From assembly GCA_947034885.2 (NCBI GenBank), contig OX344750.2:8228501-8292500 (forward strand): a DNA stretch of 64,000 bases. The letters are read 5' to 3'. The first letter of the stretch is position 1, and every line of letters starts with the position of its first letter. This document shows, piece by piece, positions 53,956-64,000 of the stretch. Under the pieces are notes generated by a model. That model was not told where the DNA came from. It searched no databases and saw only the letters and a list, made by a program, of their open reading frames with translations. Position numbers and translations under genes: made by a program. The DNA is from Thuidium tamariscinum (Eukaryota; Streptophyta; Bryopsida; Hypnales; Thuidiaceae).

Positions 53956-56380
53956 GTGAAGTTTCTACTATCTAGCTAGTGAACTTATGTTTTCATAGAA
54001 GACTTAGGGTCCTAGCTTAATATAGGCTTATAGAATTTTGATCTCGGCAATAGATATTATTCGTTATATTAGATATTGGCACATGCATTTTTAGATGGTG
54101 TCATGGTCATAGTAACCTTGTCATATACTTTTCCAACTATGTATTCCATGACGCTTATGAAATATATATTATTTAGCCCAAAATCCAGGCCAAAATCACT
54201 TTTTTTTTTTTTTGCACATACTCTTTTGAAACAACATCATACATATACAAAAATTATATCCTAAAATGAAATGTCATTGAATTGGAGTATTGTACTATAA
54301 TTCATTTCCATTTTTCCATGAATGAATAAAATTAGGGAAGGACAACAAATGCCATTATATTGGAAAAAAACTCATTTCTAATGTTGCTAATGATAGAAAA
54401 CAAGTAAATGGCATTCACTTGAGATACCACCAAAAAATAGAGGGCATTCTAGTGAGATGGAACAATTTCGCTAATCAAGCCCCAAAAAAGTAGGGGGGAA
54501 TGATATACAATAAATAAAGTGCATTGGGATGGCATGGGATAATGTTGCAAATGCTGCCAAAAACAATTAGGGAGGGAATGATATCCACAAAAAATGGCAT
54601 TCAATTGGGACAAAATAATCTTCGAAATCAATAAAATAAAACTATAAAGAGTTTAGGAAATAAATCGTCTTATGTTGGGATGGAACATGTGGCTAATGAA
54701 TTTCGAATAATGAGGAAGGTAATGATCAAAGAAAAATGAATGGCATTCGGTTGGAAAAAAGTTAGGAAGACAACAGTAGTGCCATTTACTTCTTCCATAA
54801 CTTGAGATGGAACAATTATGCTAATGAAGCCAAAAAAAATGAAAGAAAAGGAATCCAACAAAAGAAAAGTTGAAAAGGCATTGACTTGGAATGTAAGTGC
54901 TTTCAAAATAAATGCACCCAAAAGAGGGGTAGAGAGACCCAAGCTTTCGTAAATTTTATTTGGGAATGATTCTAAACTTCACTTACAAGTTAAAGTGATT
55001 GACTATAATCCCAAACACTCATCCTTCAATTTCCTATCACGTAATTGCCAGACCTACAATGGAAGTGTATTGTTACCCAAAGTACAAAAAAATGGGAAAA
55101 GTAAGTAGGGATGATTAAATTGGCATGGAAATAGGTACATATTTAATAAAAAATGGTTACCCAATATAAAAAAATTTAGTGGTGAAAAAATCAATTTTCA
55201 TTGACTTGAAATTGATGAAGTAAAATGTCATTGACTTGGAATAGGATTCAATCATAAAAACATGTACGGAATGAAATGAAAAGTCATTGAATTGGAGTGG
55301 AATTCATTTCCAATCTATGAAAAAAATTAGGTAAGGGAAAAAAACGTCATTTAGTTGGAGTGAAAGTGCATTTTAGATGTTCTTAATAAAAGCAAACAAA
55401 TGTGAAAGAGATATGTAACAAACATTGTGTTTGATTACCTATTTTAATAAACGAGAAATGGAAAGCGAATGGAAAGACTTCCATTTCTTACCATAAAAAA
55501 CATTTATTATTGAGTTGGGATGGAAGAGTTTTCCTAATGAATAAAAAAAATAGGAAAGGGACTGACGGGAAAAAAAATTACAATTTATTAAGACGGAAAA
55601 GATTTTGGTTCAGGGTTAAAAAATAAGGAACGAGAATGAGGGTGAAAAAAAATTGGTATTGAGTTACATGGACAAGTTTTGCTAAACCATAAAGTCAAAA
55701 ACATAATAAGAAATAGTAAAGAGGTTGGTTAGCTGGTGGTACAAAAGAAATTCCCATTGACATTGGATGAAAGAGCTTTGCTAATCAATGAAGCCAAATA
55801 CATTTAGGAAAGGCAATGCAATGATTCAACTAATAAATATTGGTATTGCTAATTACGATAAAAGAGTTCTAGAAATTAATGAAGACCAATAGAAATGAAA
55901 ATCTGAAAAGAAAATGGTGACAAAAAAAGATAGAATGATGCAACAAAAAAAGGATGGCATACAGTTGGGGAATGAGAGCTTTGCTAATTAATGGGAAATA
56001 AATAGGAAAACGAATGACGTAAAAAAAAATTGGCATTCAATTTGAATGCAAGAGTTTTAGGAATGAAGTAAAAAAAAAGGAGATAAAACGATTCAATACA
56101 TAAGGAATGATGCCACAAAACAAGGGGGCTAAATAATTCAACAAAAAGGAATGACAATGACTTTGCATAAAAGAATTTTTGCATTAGAGGCCAAAAATAT
56201 AAGAGTTTCGCTAATTAATGAAGCAAAAGAAATGGACAAGGAATTGAATTAAGAAATAAAAAGATGGCATTGACTTCGGATAAGATAGTTTTGCTTTCGA
56301 TGCATAAAAAATTGGAAAGGGGATGATGAGATGAAAAATTGAAGTAGCGTACTGGAGGTCTACAATTTTTTGTTTAAATC
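53956..56380. repeat. Degenerate satellite, ~60-90 bp units, about 20 copies
   Basis: From about 54,280 to 56,340 the phrase AAAAATGGCATTGAGTTGGGATGGAAGAGTTTTGCTAATGAA..AAAAAATAGGAAAGGGAATGA recurs in strongly diverged form (for example near 54,595, 54,745, 55,510, 55,965, 56,025 and 56,265). Spacing varies, so it is an old tandem array. No coding capacity. Confidence 0.6.
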
Positions 56381-56589
56381 TCTACTACTTCTTTCATTTT
56401 AAACAAATTAAGTTTTAGCCTTGTATCTAGTACACTACATTTCCTCTATATTCCCTAAATATTTCCTCAAAATATCCGGAACATTTGCTAAATAGAAGAA
56501 TTTAGACTTCTTTTTTTAAATCTAAAAATTCTTTTTAGTTCAAAGTACTAGTTTCTTCTTGGGGACACAAATAAGGTTCAAAGTAGTTC

Positions 56590-56830
56590 GGAGTGTTAGA
56601 AGACATAAGGAACGACATGTTCCACCACAACAAAGGGTACATGCTCTTCCACGAAGTTTCTTCCAAACCTTAGTCCATTGAGCTCTTCAATTTGGCATCT
56701 TGCTTTCATGGTCTTGTCGGAATGTTGAACAAGTTGTTCTTCCTAAAATTAAAGGTTCCCCCGCTCCAAGAAAAGGAAAGATTGAAGGATCTCATGCCCG
56801 ATCGCACTTCAAAGTCCTCCCTCTTGTGCT
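56590..56830 (+). repeat. Upstream module paralogous to 60,150-60,350
   Basis: AAGGAACGACATGTTCCACCACAACAAAGGG...CCAAACCTTAGTCCATTGAGCTCTTCAA..TGGCATCTTGCTTTCATGG...GGTTCCCCCGCTCCAAGAAAAGG aligns over about 240 bp with 60,150-60,350, which lies upstream of the hAT gene. The two are probably 5' parts of two copies of one element family. Confidence 0.65.
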
Positions 56831-58470
56831 GAATGCCCTGGCGTCCGCGCCCTGACTTCAAGTCCGCGCCCTGACGTCCGCACCCTGACTTCAAGTCCGC
56901 GCCCTGGCGTCCGCACCCTGACATCAAGTCCGCGCCCTGACTTCAAGTCCGTGCCCTGACATGAAGTCCGCGCCACGTATTAGAATTGTCCGCCCTCAAG
57001 TCCGCGCCCTACGTCCACGCCCTGACATAGCCAATGTCACGAAAACATTGGTGAGAGAAAGCTTTCTTGTCTCTCCATCACTATAAAGAATCTAAAAGAA
57101 GGCATGACTGAATTTAATGGTTCCTGGTTTCCATGAAAGGAGGGACACAATCTTGTAAGATCAATAAATAGGAGCAAGGAGGGATCCCATGCGGGAAGTC
57201 AACCTCATTTGCAGTGCATGCACGTTTGTGCACCAAGAATGGTCCGCGCCCAGGAGTCCGCGCCCTCACCTAACATCCACGCCCTGAGTAGCGCCAATGC
57301 AAGCCTCCAACTCCTTGGCTTCCCGGTTCTCATGCCCGATCGCATTTCAAAGTCCTCTCTTGTGCTGTATGCCCTGGCGTCCGCGCCCTCACTTGACGTC
57401 CACGCCCTGAGTAGCGCCAATGTAGTGAAGTTCAAGCCTCCGACTCCTTGGCTTCCCTGGTTCTCATGCCCGATCGCATTTCAAAGTCCTCTGTTGTGCT
57501 GTATCCGTGCCCTGACATTAAGTCCGCGCCATGACACAGACAATGTAACGAAAACATTAGTGAGAGAAAGCGTTCGTGTCTCTCCATAATGTAGAAGACG
57601 GCATGACTAAATTTAATGGTTCCCGGTTTCCATGAAAAGGAGGGACACCATCTTCCAAGAGCAATAAATAGGAGCAAGGAGGGATCCCATGCGGGAGGTC
57701 AACCTCTTCTTCTTTGCATGCACGTTTGCGCACCAAGAATGGTCCGCGCCCAGGAGTCCGCGCCCTGTCCAAGAGTCCGCGCCCTGGCGTCCGCGCCCTG
57801 ACATCCGCACCCTCACCTGACGTCCACGCCCTGAGTAGCGCCAATGCAAGCCTCCAACTCCTTGGCTTCCCGGTTCTCATGCCCGATCGCATTTCAAAGT
57901 CCTCTCTTGTGCTGTATGCCCTGGCGTCCGCGCCCTCACCTGACGTCCACGCCTTGAGTAGCGCCAATGCAGTGAAGTTCAAGCCTCCGACTCCTTGGCT
58001 TCCCTGGTTCTCATGCCCGATCGCATTTCAAAGTCCTCTCTTGTGCTGTATCCGTGCCCTGACTTCAAGTCCGCGCCCTGGCGTCCGCGCCCTGACTTCA
58101 AGCCCGCACCCTGACATTAAGTCCGCACCATGACACAGACAATGTAACGAAAACATTAGTGAGAAAAAGCGTTCGTGTCTCTCCATAATGTAGAAGACGG
58201 CATGACTAAATTTAATGGTTCCCGGTTTCCATGAAAAGGAGGGACACCATCTTCCAAGAGCAATAAATAGGAGCAAGGAGGGATCCCATGCGGGAGGTCA
58301 ACCTCTTCTTCTTTGCATGCACGTTTGCGCACCAAGAATGGTCCGCACCCTGGAGTCCGCGCCTTGGAGTCCCCGCCCTGTGCAGGAGTCCGCGCCCTGG
58401 AGTCCGCGCCTTGCGCTGGAGTCCGTGCCCTGTGCTGGAGTCCACGCCTTGAAGTCCGCGCCCTAACCTG
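56830..58470. repeat. GTCCGCGCCCTGA arrays within a 0.5-0.6 kb higher-order repeat
   Basis: Runs of (A/G)AGTCCGCGCCCTGAC and GGCGTCCGCGCCCTGAC variants alternate with a longer module. That module (AACATTAGTGAGAGAAAGCGTTCGTGTCTCTCCATAATG ... GGTTCCCGGTTTCCATGAAAAGGAGGGACACCATCTTCCAAGAGCAATAAATAGGAGCAAGGAGGGATCCCATGCGGG) occurs three times, starting near 57,045, 57,555 and 58,155. The two right copies are almost identical, so the last duplication is recent. No gene: the many ORFs are translations of the array. Confidence 0.85.
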
Positions 58471-58519
58471 GCGTCCCTCCAACTCCTTGGCTTCTTTGGT
58501 TCAAAGGTTTTAGGAGTGT

Positions 58520-58540
58520 AGGGTTTAGGGTTTAGGGTTT
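58520..58540. repeat. Interstitial plant-type telomere motif (TTTAGGG)3
   Basis: AGGGTTTAGGGTTTAGGGTTT, three units of the Arabidopsis-type telomere repeat, just right of the GTCCGCGCCCTGA array. Too short to be a telomere. Confidence 0.75.
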
Positions 58541-58559
58541 GAGTTTGGATTGTTTGACT

Positions 58560-60140
58560 TCATTTCAGATGGTTTTAGGGTTGAATTAAAAAACAAATCA
58601 ATGTATTCTAAACCTTCGGAAAAGAACCTATGTCATGCATCTGAAAAATATGTCTTCTAAGTTCATGTAAAAAAGATTTTATTGTAGCAATTATTTCTAA
58701 TTGTGGATTCCATTTACAACCTTTCTACTTCAATTTAAGTTGTACGTTTTATTAAGGAAGAATCCATTGTAACAAGTATTTATAAAAATGGATCCTTTCA
58801 CATTAAGAACAAAATATAACTTATAATTTTCCATTTCCCCACAATAAGTCAATAACCCTTGTAGTTATTATGCAGAAAAAAAGAATCTTTGCTTATGAAT
58901 AATGGATTTGAAGAAATGAAACTCATTTGTTCATTTAAAAAATGCATTCTATCAATTATTCAAGAAAGTGAATCTTTTCATGTGAATCCAAAATAATGTA
59001 AAGTTCTCATTCAAAAGAAGAATATCTTGTACCTTTTATTTAGAAATGACTACCTTCTACGTGAATCTAAGAAACTGAACTTGGAAGTTTTAAAAAAATT
59101 ATTTGTAACAAACATCCACAAAAACAATTCCCTTCACGTGAATCCAAGAGAATGGAAGATCTAAGTTCTCGTTCAAAAAGAATCCCTTGTAGTTAAAATG
59201 GTCAAAAATGCATCCCCTTATAAGAATAGTGAATTCAAGAGTATGATGCTCATACCTTAGGCTACACGAATTAGTTGTAACAAGCATCCACAAAAACAAT
59301 TCCCTTCACGTGAATCCAAGAGAATGGAAGATCTAAGTTCTCGTTCAAAAAGAATCCCTTGTAGAGTTGTAGTTAAAATGGTCAAAAGTGAATCCCTTCC
59401 ATGTGATTGAAATAAAACAAAATAGTATTCATTTAATGCAATGGTTTGCCACTCGTTTTAAAAACAAAAAACAAAAAACAAACAAAGCAATAGAAATTCA
59501 TTTAAAAAAATCCCTTGTATGAAATATAAAACAAAAATGAATTTGTTTACGTAAATCCAAAAGAATGTAAGATTTAATTAATCGTAAACCAGAATTGTTC
59601 CCCTACAGCAATTGTTTAAGGAATTGAATGTGGTGAACATCAGTCTACAAGAATTGAATAACTTTCATTTCATAAATAATCCCTTTTGGCATTACAATAA
59701 TACTTTAAACATTCAACAAAATTGAGCATAATTTATGAAACGTAGCCTTTACGCAAACAAAGAATTTGCTTGAGGAATGTTGAAAGTGAAAAACAAAATA
59801 TTTTGAGCTGTTTGTTTTCATCAGTACATATATTTCCCTTCAATGTTGTTTCTTTACAAAGTAAACAATGACATCTTCCAAATCAAAGAAGGGGACATGG
59901 TTTTTCAAGAAGTTCCTTTGCAATCTCTTTTTGTTGATCTCTTAATTTTGGTTTCTTCTTTTTTTAAAAGAAAAGAACCCTAAACCATTGCATTTATTAA
60001 ACAACAAAGCCAAAGGTTTTGTATGAATGATACGGTTTAAGTATGTCCTATACATTTATTAAGTATTTCCTAAACATTCCTAAATCAAAGAATTTGTGTG
60101 ATTTTTTTGGGAAATAAAATATTTCTTGCTTCAAAGTGGT
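58560..60140. repeat. AT-rich degenerate repeats, including a ~180-bp duplication
   Basis: 59,097-59,215 and 59,277-59,395 are near-identical (AACAATTCCCTTCACGTGAATCCAAGAGAATGG...). Weaker versions (GTTCTCATTCAAAAGAAGAAT, AATCCAAAAGAATGTAAGAT) spread over 58.6-59.6 kb. No gene. Confidence 0.65.
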
Positions 60141-60149
60141 AAAATGGTT

Positions 60150-60350
60150 AGGAGAACTAAGGAATGACATCTTGCAACACAAGAAACGGGACATGCACTT
60201 CCATAAATAACTTCCAAATCTTAGGCCGTTCAGCTCTTTAAGGTGGCATCTTGCTGTCATGGTGTTCTCTGAATTTAGAACAAGCTGTATTGGTTACATT
60301 AATGGTTCTCCCGCTCCAACAAAAGGTGAATTCAAAAATCTCGTGCCCAA
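60150..60350 (+). repeat. Upstream module of the hAT gene
   Basis: Paralogous to 56,590-56,830 (see there). It directly precedes the GTCCGCGCCCTGA array at 60.38 kb. Confidence 0.6.
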
Positions 60351-60379
60351 GTGCACTGCAAATAGTGCTGGACGAGGAC

Positions 60380-60805
60380 GTCCGCGCCCTGACTTCAAGT
60401 CTGCGCCCTGAAGTCCGCGCCCTGACTTCAAGTCTGCGCCCTGAAGTCCGCGCCCTGACTTCAAGTCCGCGCCCTGAAGTCCACGCCCTGTCTTCCTGTC
60501 CCCGCCCAGACTCAGGTGTGCATTTTGAACGTTGTCAAAGTTCACCGCCCTGAAGTCCCCGCCCTGACTTCCCGTCCCCGCCCTGACGCCAAGGATTCAG
60601 GTGTGCATTTTGGAGGTTGTCAAAGTTCACAAATTCTCCGCCCTAAAGTCCGCGCCCTGCCTTCTCGTCCCCGCCCTGAAGTCCGCGCCCTGACTTCCCG
60701 TCCGCGCCCTCGAGTCCCCGCCCTGAAGTCGACGCCCTGACGGCAGGGATTTAGGTGTGCATAGACTTTGGGACTGAAGTCCGCGCCCTGTAACGGTGAA
60801 GTCCG
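60380..60805. repeat. GTCCGCGCCCTGA array upstream of the hAT gene
   Basis: About 15 copies of (GA)AGTCCGCGCCCTGA(CTTC) are interrupted by two near-identical blocks GATTCAGGTGTGCATTTTG.A.GTTGTCAAAGTTCAC. The array ends 20 bp before a TATA box. Clustered short motifs next to the transposase promoter resemble hAT subterminal transposase-binding sites. That role is inferred. Confidence 0.75.
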
Positions 60806-60824
60806 CGCCCCTACCTTCCCCAAG

Positions 60825-60833
60825 TATATAAAG
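60825..60833 (+). promoter_or_regulatory. TATA box of the hAT gene
   Basis: TATATAAAG in a CCAAGTATATAAAGG context, 253 bp upstream of the hAT start codon and directly after the motif array. Good match to the plant TATA consensus. Confidence 0.6.
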
Positions 60834-61085
60834 GAAATCCTGAACCTTGCATTCCCTACATTTGTCACCTTGGCCTCTATCTCTTGGACTTCAATTCATT
60901 TTGAGCTCCTTGTGAGTCTACTTGGGTGGCAGATTGCCCTGGTTTGCTGCTGAGGTGATGTCAAAATCAGTTCAAGCAGTGGATTAGCACTAACTGATGT
61001 TACTGATACTTTGCCCGTTAGATCTTCTGTCTTCTTAAATTCAGCACAAAGAAGGGGAAGGCATTTCAAATTATCTGTGAATGCA

Positions 61086-64000
61086 ATGGCAAGTCAGAGG
61101 AGGCAGACCAAGGACTGGGAACCGTGGCTGAACTTCACGGAGAATGGGACTAAAGTGACTTGTGTTTTCTGTACTGGGACCTTCTGTTACAAACGTGAGC
61201 GTGCTTTTGCACATTTCGGATATGGCGCAAAATCGGAGAGGTCAATTTGTCCAAATATGCCTCGTGAAGTGCGACATAGGTTTGCCAATTGTGCAGGTTT
61301 TGTCCCACTACGAGTGGATGCCGGGAACATGTGTGAAGGAGAACCAATTCACAGTGGACCGGCTAGAGCAACTCCACTTGCAAGTTCAAGCGAAGCCACT
61401 GAAAATGAGGTGACGGATGGGGTCACTGGTGGGAGAGCGGAAGAACGGGCAAACGTTCCTGAAGGAAATGAAATTCTACAAACGTCCAATAGTCTTACAG
61501 GTTCAAATTCTACAAGATTGGGATCATTACGTCAGAGACGCATGGCGGACGCATTCAACATTGCAAAGAGGAAGGAGTTGGATGACAAGTGGGCAAGTTT
61601 TTTCTATGAAGCAAATGTGCCATTTAATGTGGCAAGGCATCCAGCCTTCATTGAGGCTGTGAGGGCAACCTCAGTGGCGAGGTTTGAATATAGTCCGCCT
61701 TCTTACCATCAGTTCAGGACTAATTTAATTGAACCAAGGAGGTTGCAAATCGAGAAGAAGATTGAAGAGAAGGTTGGTTTTGCTGTCAAGCACTACGGGG
61801 TGACGATATGCACCGATGGTTGGGATGATGTCAATCGGAGGCCCCTCATGAATGTGATGATGTCATGCCCCGCAGGTGATGTATTTTTGGGGTCAATTGA
61901 CACTACCTCACAAAAGAAAACCATGCGCTATATAGCAGACCAAATGAAAGTTTACATTGAGAAGGTGGGTTCCAAATATGTGACACAAGTTTGCACAGAT
62001 AATGCAGCAAACATGCTTGGGGCATTGAGAGACATTACTCTAACCTATCCGCACATATTTGCGCAAGGCTGCATGGCACATGCATTGGATTTGATGTTGG
62101 AAGATTGGGCCAAGATTCAGGAATTTTCCGATTTAATTGACAGGGCAAGAAGATTGTGCCAATACATTCGAAACCATCATGCAACCATGTCGGTTTTTCG
62201 TGAGTTGAGTCCAAACCTACAACTCGTAGTGCCTAGCGAAACTCGCTTTGCTTGTAATTTCCTCATGTTACAGCGAGTGGTCAAACTCAGAGGAGTCTTG
62301 GAGCGGTTGAATAACCACCCCCGTGTTATAAATTATTATGATACCCTACGAAACGAACAGAATGGACCACAGGCAGCTACCGCTTCACGTAATGTCAGAA
62401 GAACCATTGAAGATGTGGCCTTTTGGCAACGATGTGTGAATTACGTGTACATGACTGAAGACGTATTGAAGGCTTTGCGTGTGTTTGATGGACGAGAACC
62501 AGCCATGGGTCGGGCGTGGCTCGTGATGCACAACTTGCGAGGACACGTGTATTCTTTGAGAGAACCACCTTTTAGCTTACGAGATGACATAGCAATCACT
62601 TTGGAGAGATCTTTCAATGAAAGATGGGACATGATTTTTGAAGATACGCACTATGCCGCGGCCCTTTTGAATCCATACCTCTTGGATAACGTGGCGCTCA
62701 GGGTAGACGGAACTGCGCTACGTGCATTGTACAGAGTCATCCACAAAATGGAAGATGTAGTGGGTGTCACTTTTGATGATGTGTTGGCGGAATTAACTCA
62801 ATTTGAGGAGGGTAGTGGACCGTACAGTGCAGCTGAGACACCCAACATCCGTGTGACACAAATGCTTCCCCACCAATGGTGGCATAGGGTTGGAGATCGG
62901 GCTCTTTCAAAAATTGCCGTGCGTATTCTATCCCTCACGTGTTCGGCCAGCTCTTGTGAAAGGAATTGGAGTATGTATTCCTTTGTTCACAATAGGGTCC
63001 GAAATCGATTAGCCCTCGCGAAGGCAGAGTCATTGGTATATATTTATACTAATAGCCGTGTACTTCAGGAAAGACCAGGAGCCGATCCAGTTCGTTGGTA
63101 TGATGCAAATATGTACTCGGAGGATTCCGATCCAGATGCCCTTGGTCCGATCCCTTTGAATGAACGCAATCGGGAATTTGACGCAATGCAAGCAGAGGAA
63201 GAAGAAGAGGTTGGTGTGGAAGCCAATGAAGCACCTCAAGAATATCCGGCGAACCCAGATCTTTGGAGGCGAGGTGCCGATCACCTCGAGGAAGCGAGAA
63301 ACTACTATGGAGATGCTGACGATGGAGAGGAAGAACCCGTTGGTGGTCGTTGGGGTCCTTGGGTACCTAATCCTCGTCGCAGTCCTTCACCTCCTCCTCC
63401 TCAAAATGAAGGGGTCGCAGAAGTCCAAGCTTTGTCATCTTCTTCAGAGGCCGCCAATCCAAATGACGATGACGTGGATGATGGCATCTCCCATAACAAC
63501 AACGACAATGATGAAGACCTCCCTCCAGGAAATGGCGGCGGAAATGGAAATGGTGGTGGAAATGGAAATGGAAATGGTGGCGGAAACATGGGGAGGATTG
63601 CAAATCCAAATTGTGGAGGATCTTCTCACAATCAAGATGGCAATACAGGGCCTACAAGAATGGGAGCATCAGTTCGTAGCAATATTGTTGTTGAACGACA
63701 CCATGACAGAAACGTTAGAAATGCAAGAATGGCTCGCCCCATTGGAAGGAATCAATCGGCAAGTAATGTGAGAAGGCGTTTTGATCCAGAGCATGTAGAC
63801 TACAATGATGTTTTTGCATTTATTGATGCACCAGAAGACCTTGCGCGTGAACCCACTCCAGTTGATTCTGACCAAACTAGCCAAGCGCCACATTCCCTAG
63901 ACCCATCTTCACCAGCAACTTCCAATGCCATCCAAAGACCTTTTGAAGAAGGGTTAGGCTCTATGAGAAATGTTGATATGACTCCTCAAAACATTTCTCG
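61086..64000 (+). CDS. hAT-superfamily transposase, intact, runs off the right edge
   Basis: A single open frame of 971 complete codons with no stop from ATG (61086) to the window end. Order: BED-type zinc finger (C26-x2-C29, H43, C55); DUF659/RNase H fold with first catalytic Asp D244 (CTDGW) and second D305 (CTDNAAN); the hAT C-x2-H motif C329...H332 (GCMAH); a helical insertion; catalytic E625 (SCERNW) inside the C-terminal dimerisation region (SCERNWSMYSFVHNRVRNRL...ESLVYIYTN). The three acidic residues are all present, so it looks catalytically competent. It has an unusually long acidic C-terminal extension with a Gly/Asn tract (about residues 815-834). The upstream ATG at 61081 is out of frame. 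TATA box and motif array lie upstream; element ends and stop codon are not visible here. Confidence 0.9.
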   Translation, partial: MASQRRQTKDWEPWLNFTENGTKVTCVFCTGTFCYKRERAFAHFGYGAKSERSICPNMPREVRHRFANCAGFVPLRVDAGNMCEGEPIHSGPARATPLASSSEATENEVTDGVTGGRAEERANVPEGNEILQTSNSLTGSNSTRLGSLRQRRMADAFNIAKRKELDDKWASFFYEANVPFNVARHPAFIEAVRATSVARFEYSPPSYHQFRTNLIEPRRLQIEKKIEEKVGFAVKHYGVTICTDGWDDVNRRPLMNVMMSCPAGDVFLGSIDTTSQKKTMRYIADQMKVYIEKVGSKYVTQVCTDNAANMLGALRDITLTYPHIFAQGCMAHALDLMLEDWAKIQEFSDLIDRARRLCQYIRNHHATMSVFRELSPNLQLVVPSETRFACNFLMLQRVVKLRGVLERLNNHPRVINYYDTLRNEQNGPQAATASRNVRRTIEDVAFWQRCVNYVYMTEDVLKALRVFDGREPAMGRAWLVMHNLRGHVYSLREPPFSLRDDIAITLERSFNERWDMIFEDTHYAAALLNPYLLDNVALRVDGTALRALYRVIHKMEDVVGVTFDDVLAELTQFEEGSGPYSAAETPNIRVTQMLPHQWWHRVGDRALSKIAVRILSLTCSASSCERNWSMYSFVHNRVRNRLALAKAESLVYIYTNSRVLQERPGADPVRWYDANMYSEDSDPDALGPIPLNERNREFDAMQAEEEEEVGVEANEAPQEYPANPDLWRRGADHLEEARNYYGDADDGEEEPVGGRWGPWVPNPRRSPSPPPPQNEGVAEVQALSSSSEAANPNDDDVDDGISHNNNDNDEDLPPGNGGGNGNGGGNGNGNGGGNMGRIANPNCGGSSHNQDGNTGPTRMGASVRSNIVVERHHDRNVRNARMARPIGRNQSASNVRRRFDPEHVDYNDVFAFIDAPEDLAREPTPVDSDQTSQAPHSLDPSSPATSNAIQRPFEEGLGSMRNVDMTPQNIS

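Noticed and set aside
58520..58540. Chromosome end
   Set aside because: Only three TTTAGGG units, with ordinary sequence on both sides.
56706..60740. Repeat-containing proteins suggested by many ORFs (for example ...VRALTSSPRPEVRAL...)
   Set aside because: They are translations of the GTCCGCGCCCTGA array, open in several frames and on both strands, so they are not evidence of genes.
56830..60805. CRISPR-like array
   Set aside because: The repeats are contiguous or irregularly spaced with no unique spacers, there are no cas genes, and the genome is eukaryotic.
63367..63635. His/Phe-rich minus-strand ORFs
   Set aside because: Antisense of the Gly/Asn/acidic tail of the hAT transposase.

Overview
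This is nuclear DNA of a eukaryote, most likely of the green plant lineage (streptophyte). The evidence is GT-AG introns that restore reading frame, plant-type hAT, CACTA and Stowaway-like elements, a short TTTAGGG array, and gene-sized blocks separated by long AT-rich repeats. A charophyte alga such as Chara, or another large-genome early plant, would fit, but the window cannot name the species. There are no rRNA or tRNA genes, no bacterial operons and no CRISPR array.

Layout. 0-11 kb is GC-rich. It carries minus-strand exon-like blocks: an FCP1/NIF-type phosphatase-like protein with its catalytic Asp pair replaced, a proline-rich ORF, a coiled-coil protein, and a small methyltransferase-like exon. 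It is studded with a 20-bp palindrome, consensus TTCAGACCGCGCGGTCTGAA. 11-30 kb is AT-rich and almost gene-free. It holds a Stowaway-like element, TTAA-flanked piggyBac-like elements, a CACTA-like repeat block, a decayed BTB/POZ gene split by a perfect foldback MITE, and a GC-rich hAT MITE. 30-35.4 kb is GC-richer again. It has a multi-exon unknown minus-strand gene, a divergent F-box-like gene and eight more palindromes.

35.8-53 kb is dominated by three copies (A, B, C) of an undescribed unit with TG...CA ends and, for A and B, exact 5-bp target-site duplications. B and C each hold one long ORF and no terminal direct repeats, so they look like protein-coding solo LTRs. Copy A sits inside a piggyBac-like element. 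Copy B cuts a DUF7869-type (transposase-like) gene and supplies its present stop codon. Copy C cuts a RING-type gene.

54-64 kb has degenerate satellites, arrays of GTCCGCGCCCTGA-type motifs, and an intact single-exon hAT transposase gene that runs off the right edge.

Together this is a nested record of transposition: host-like genes interrupted by elements, elements interrupted by other elements, and unexplained palindromes confined to the two GC-rich gene blocks. Gene models with introns are inferred from splice consensus and reading frame only.
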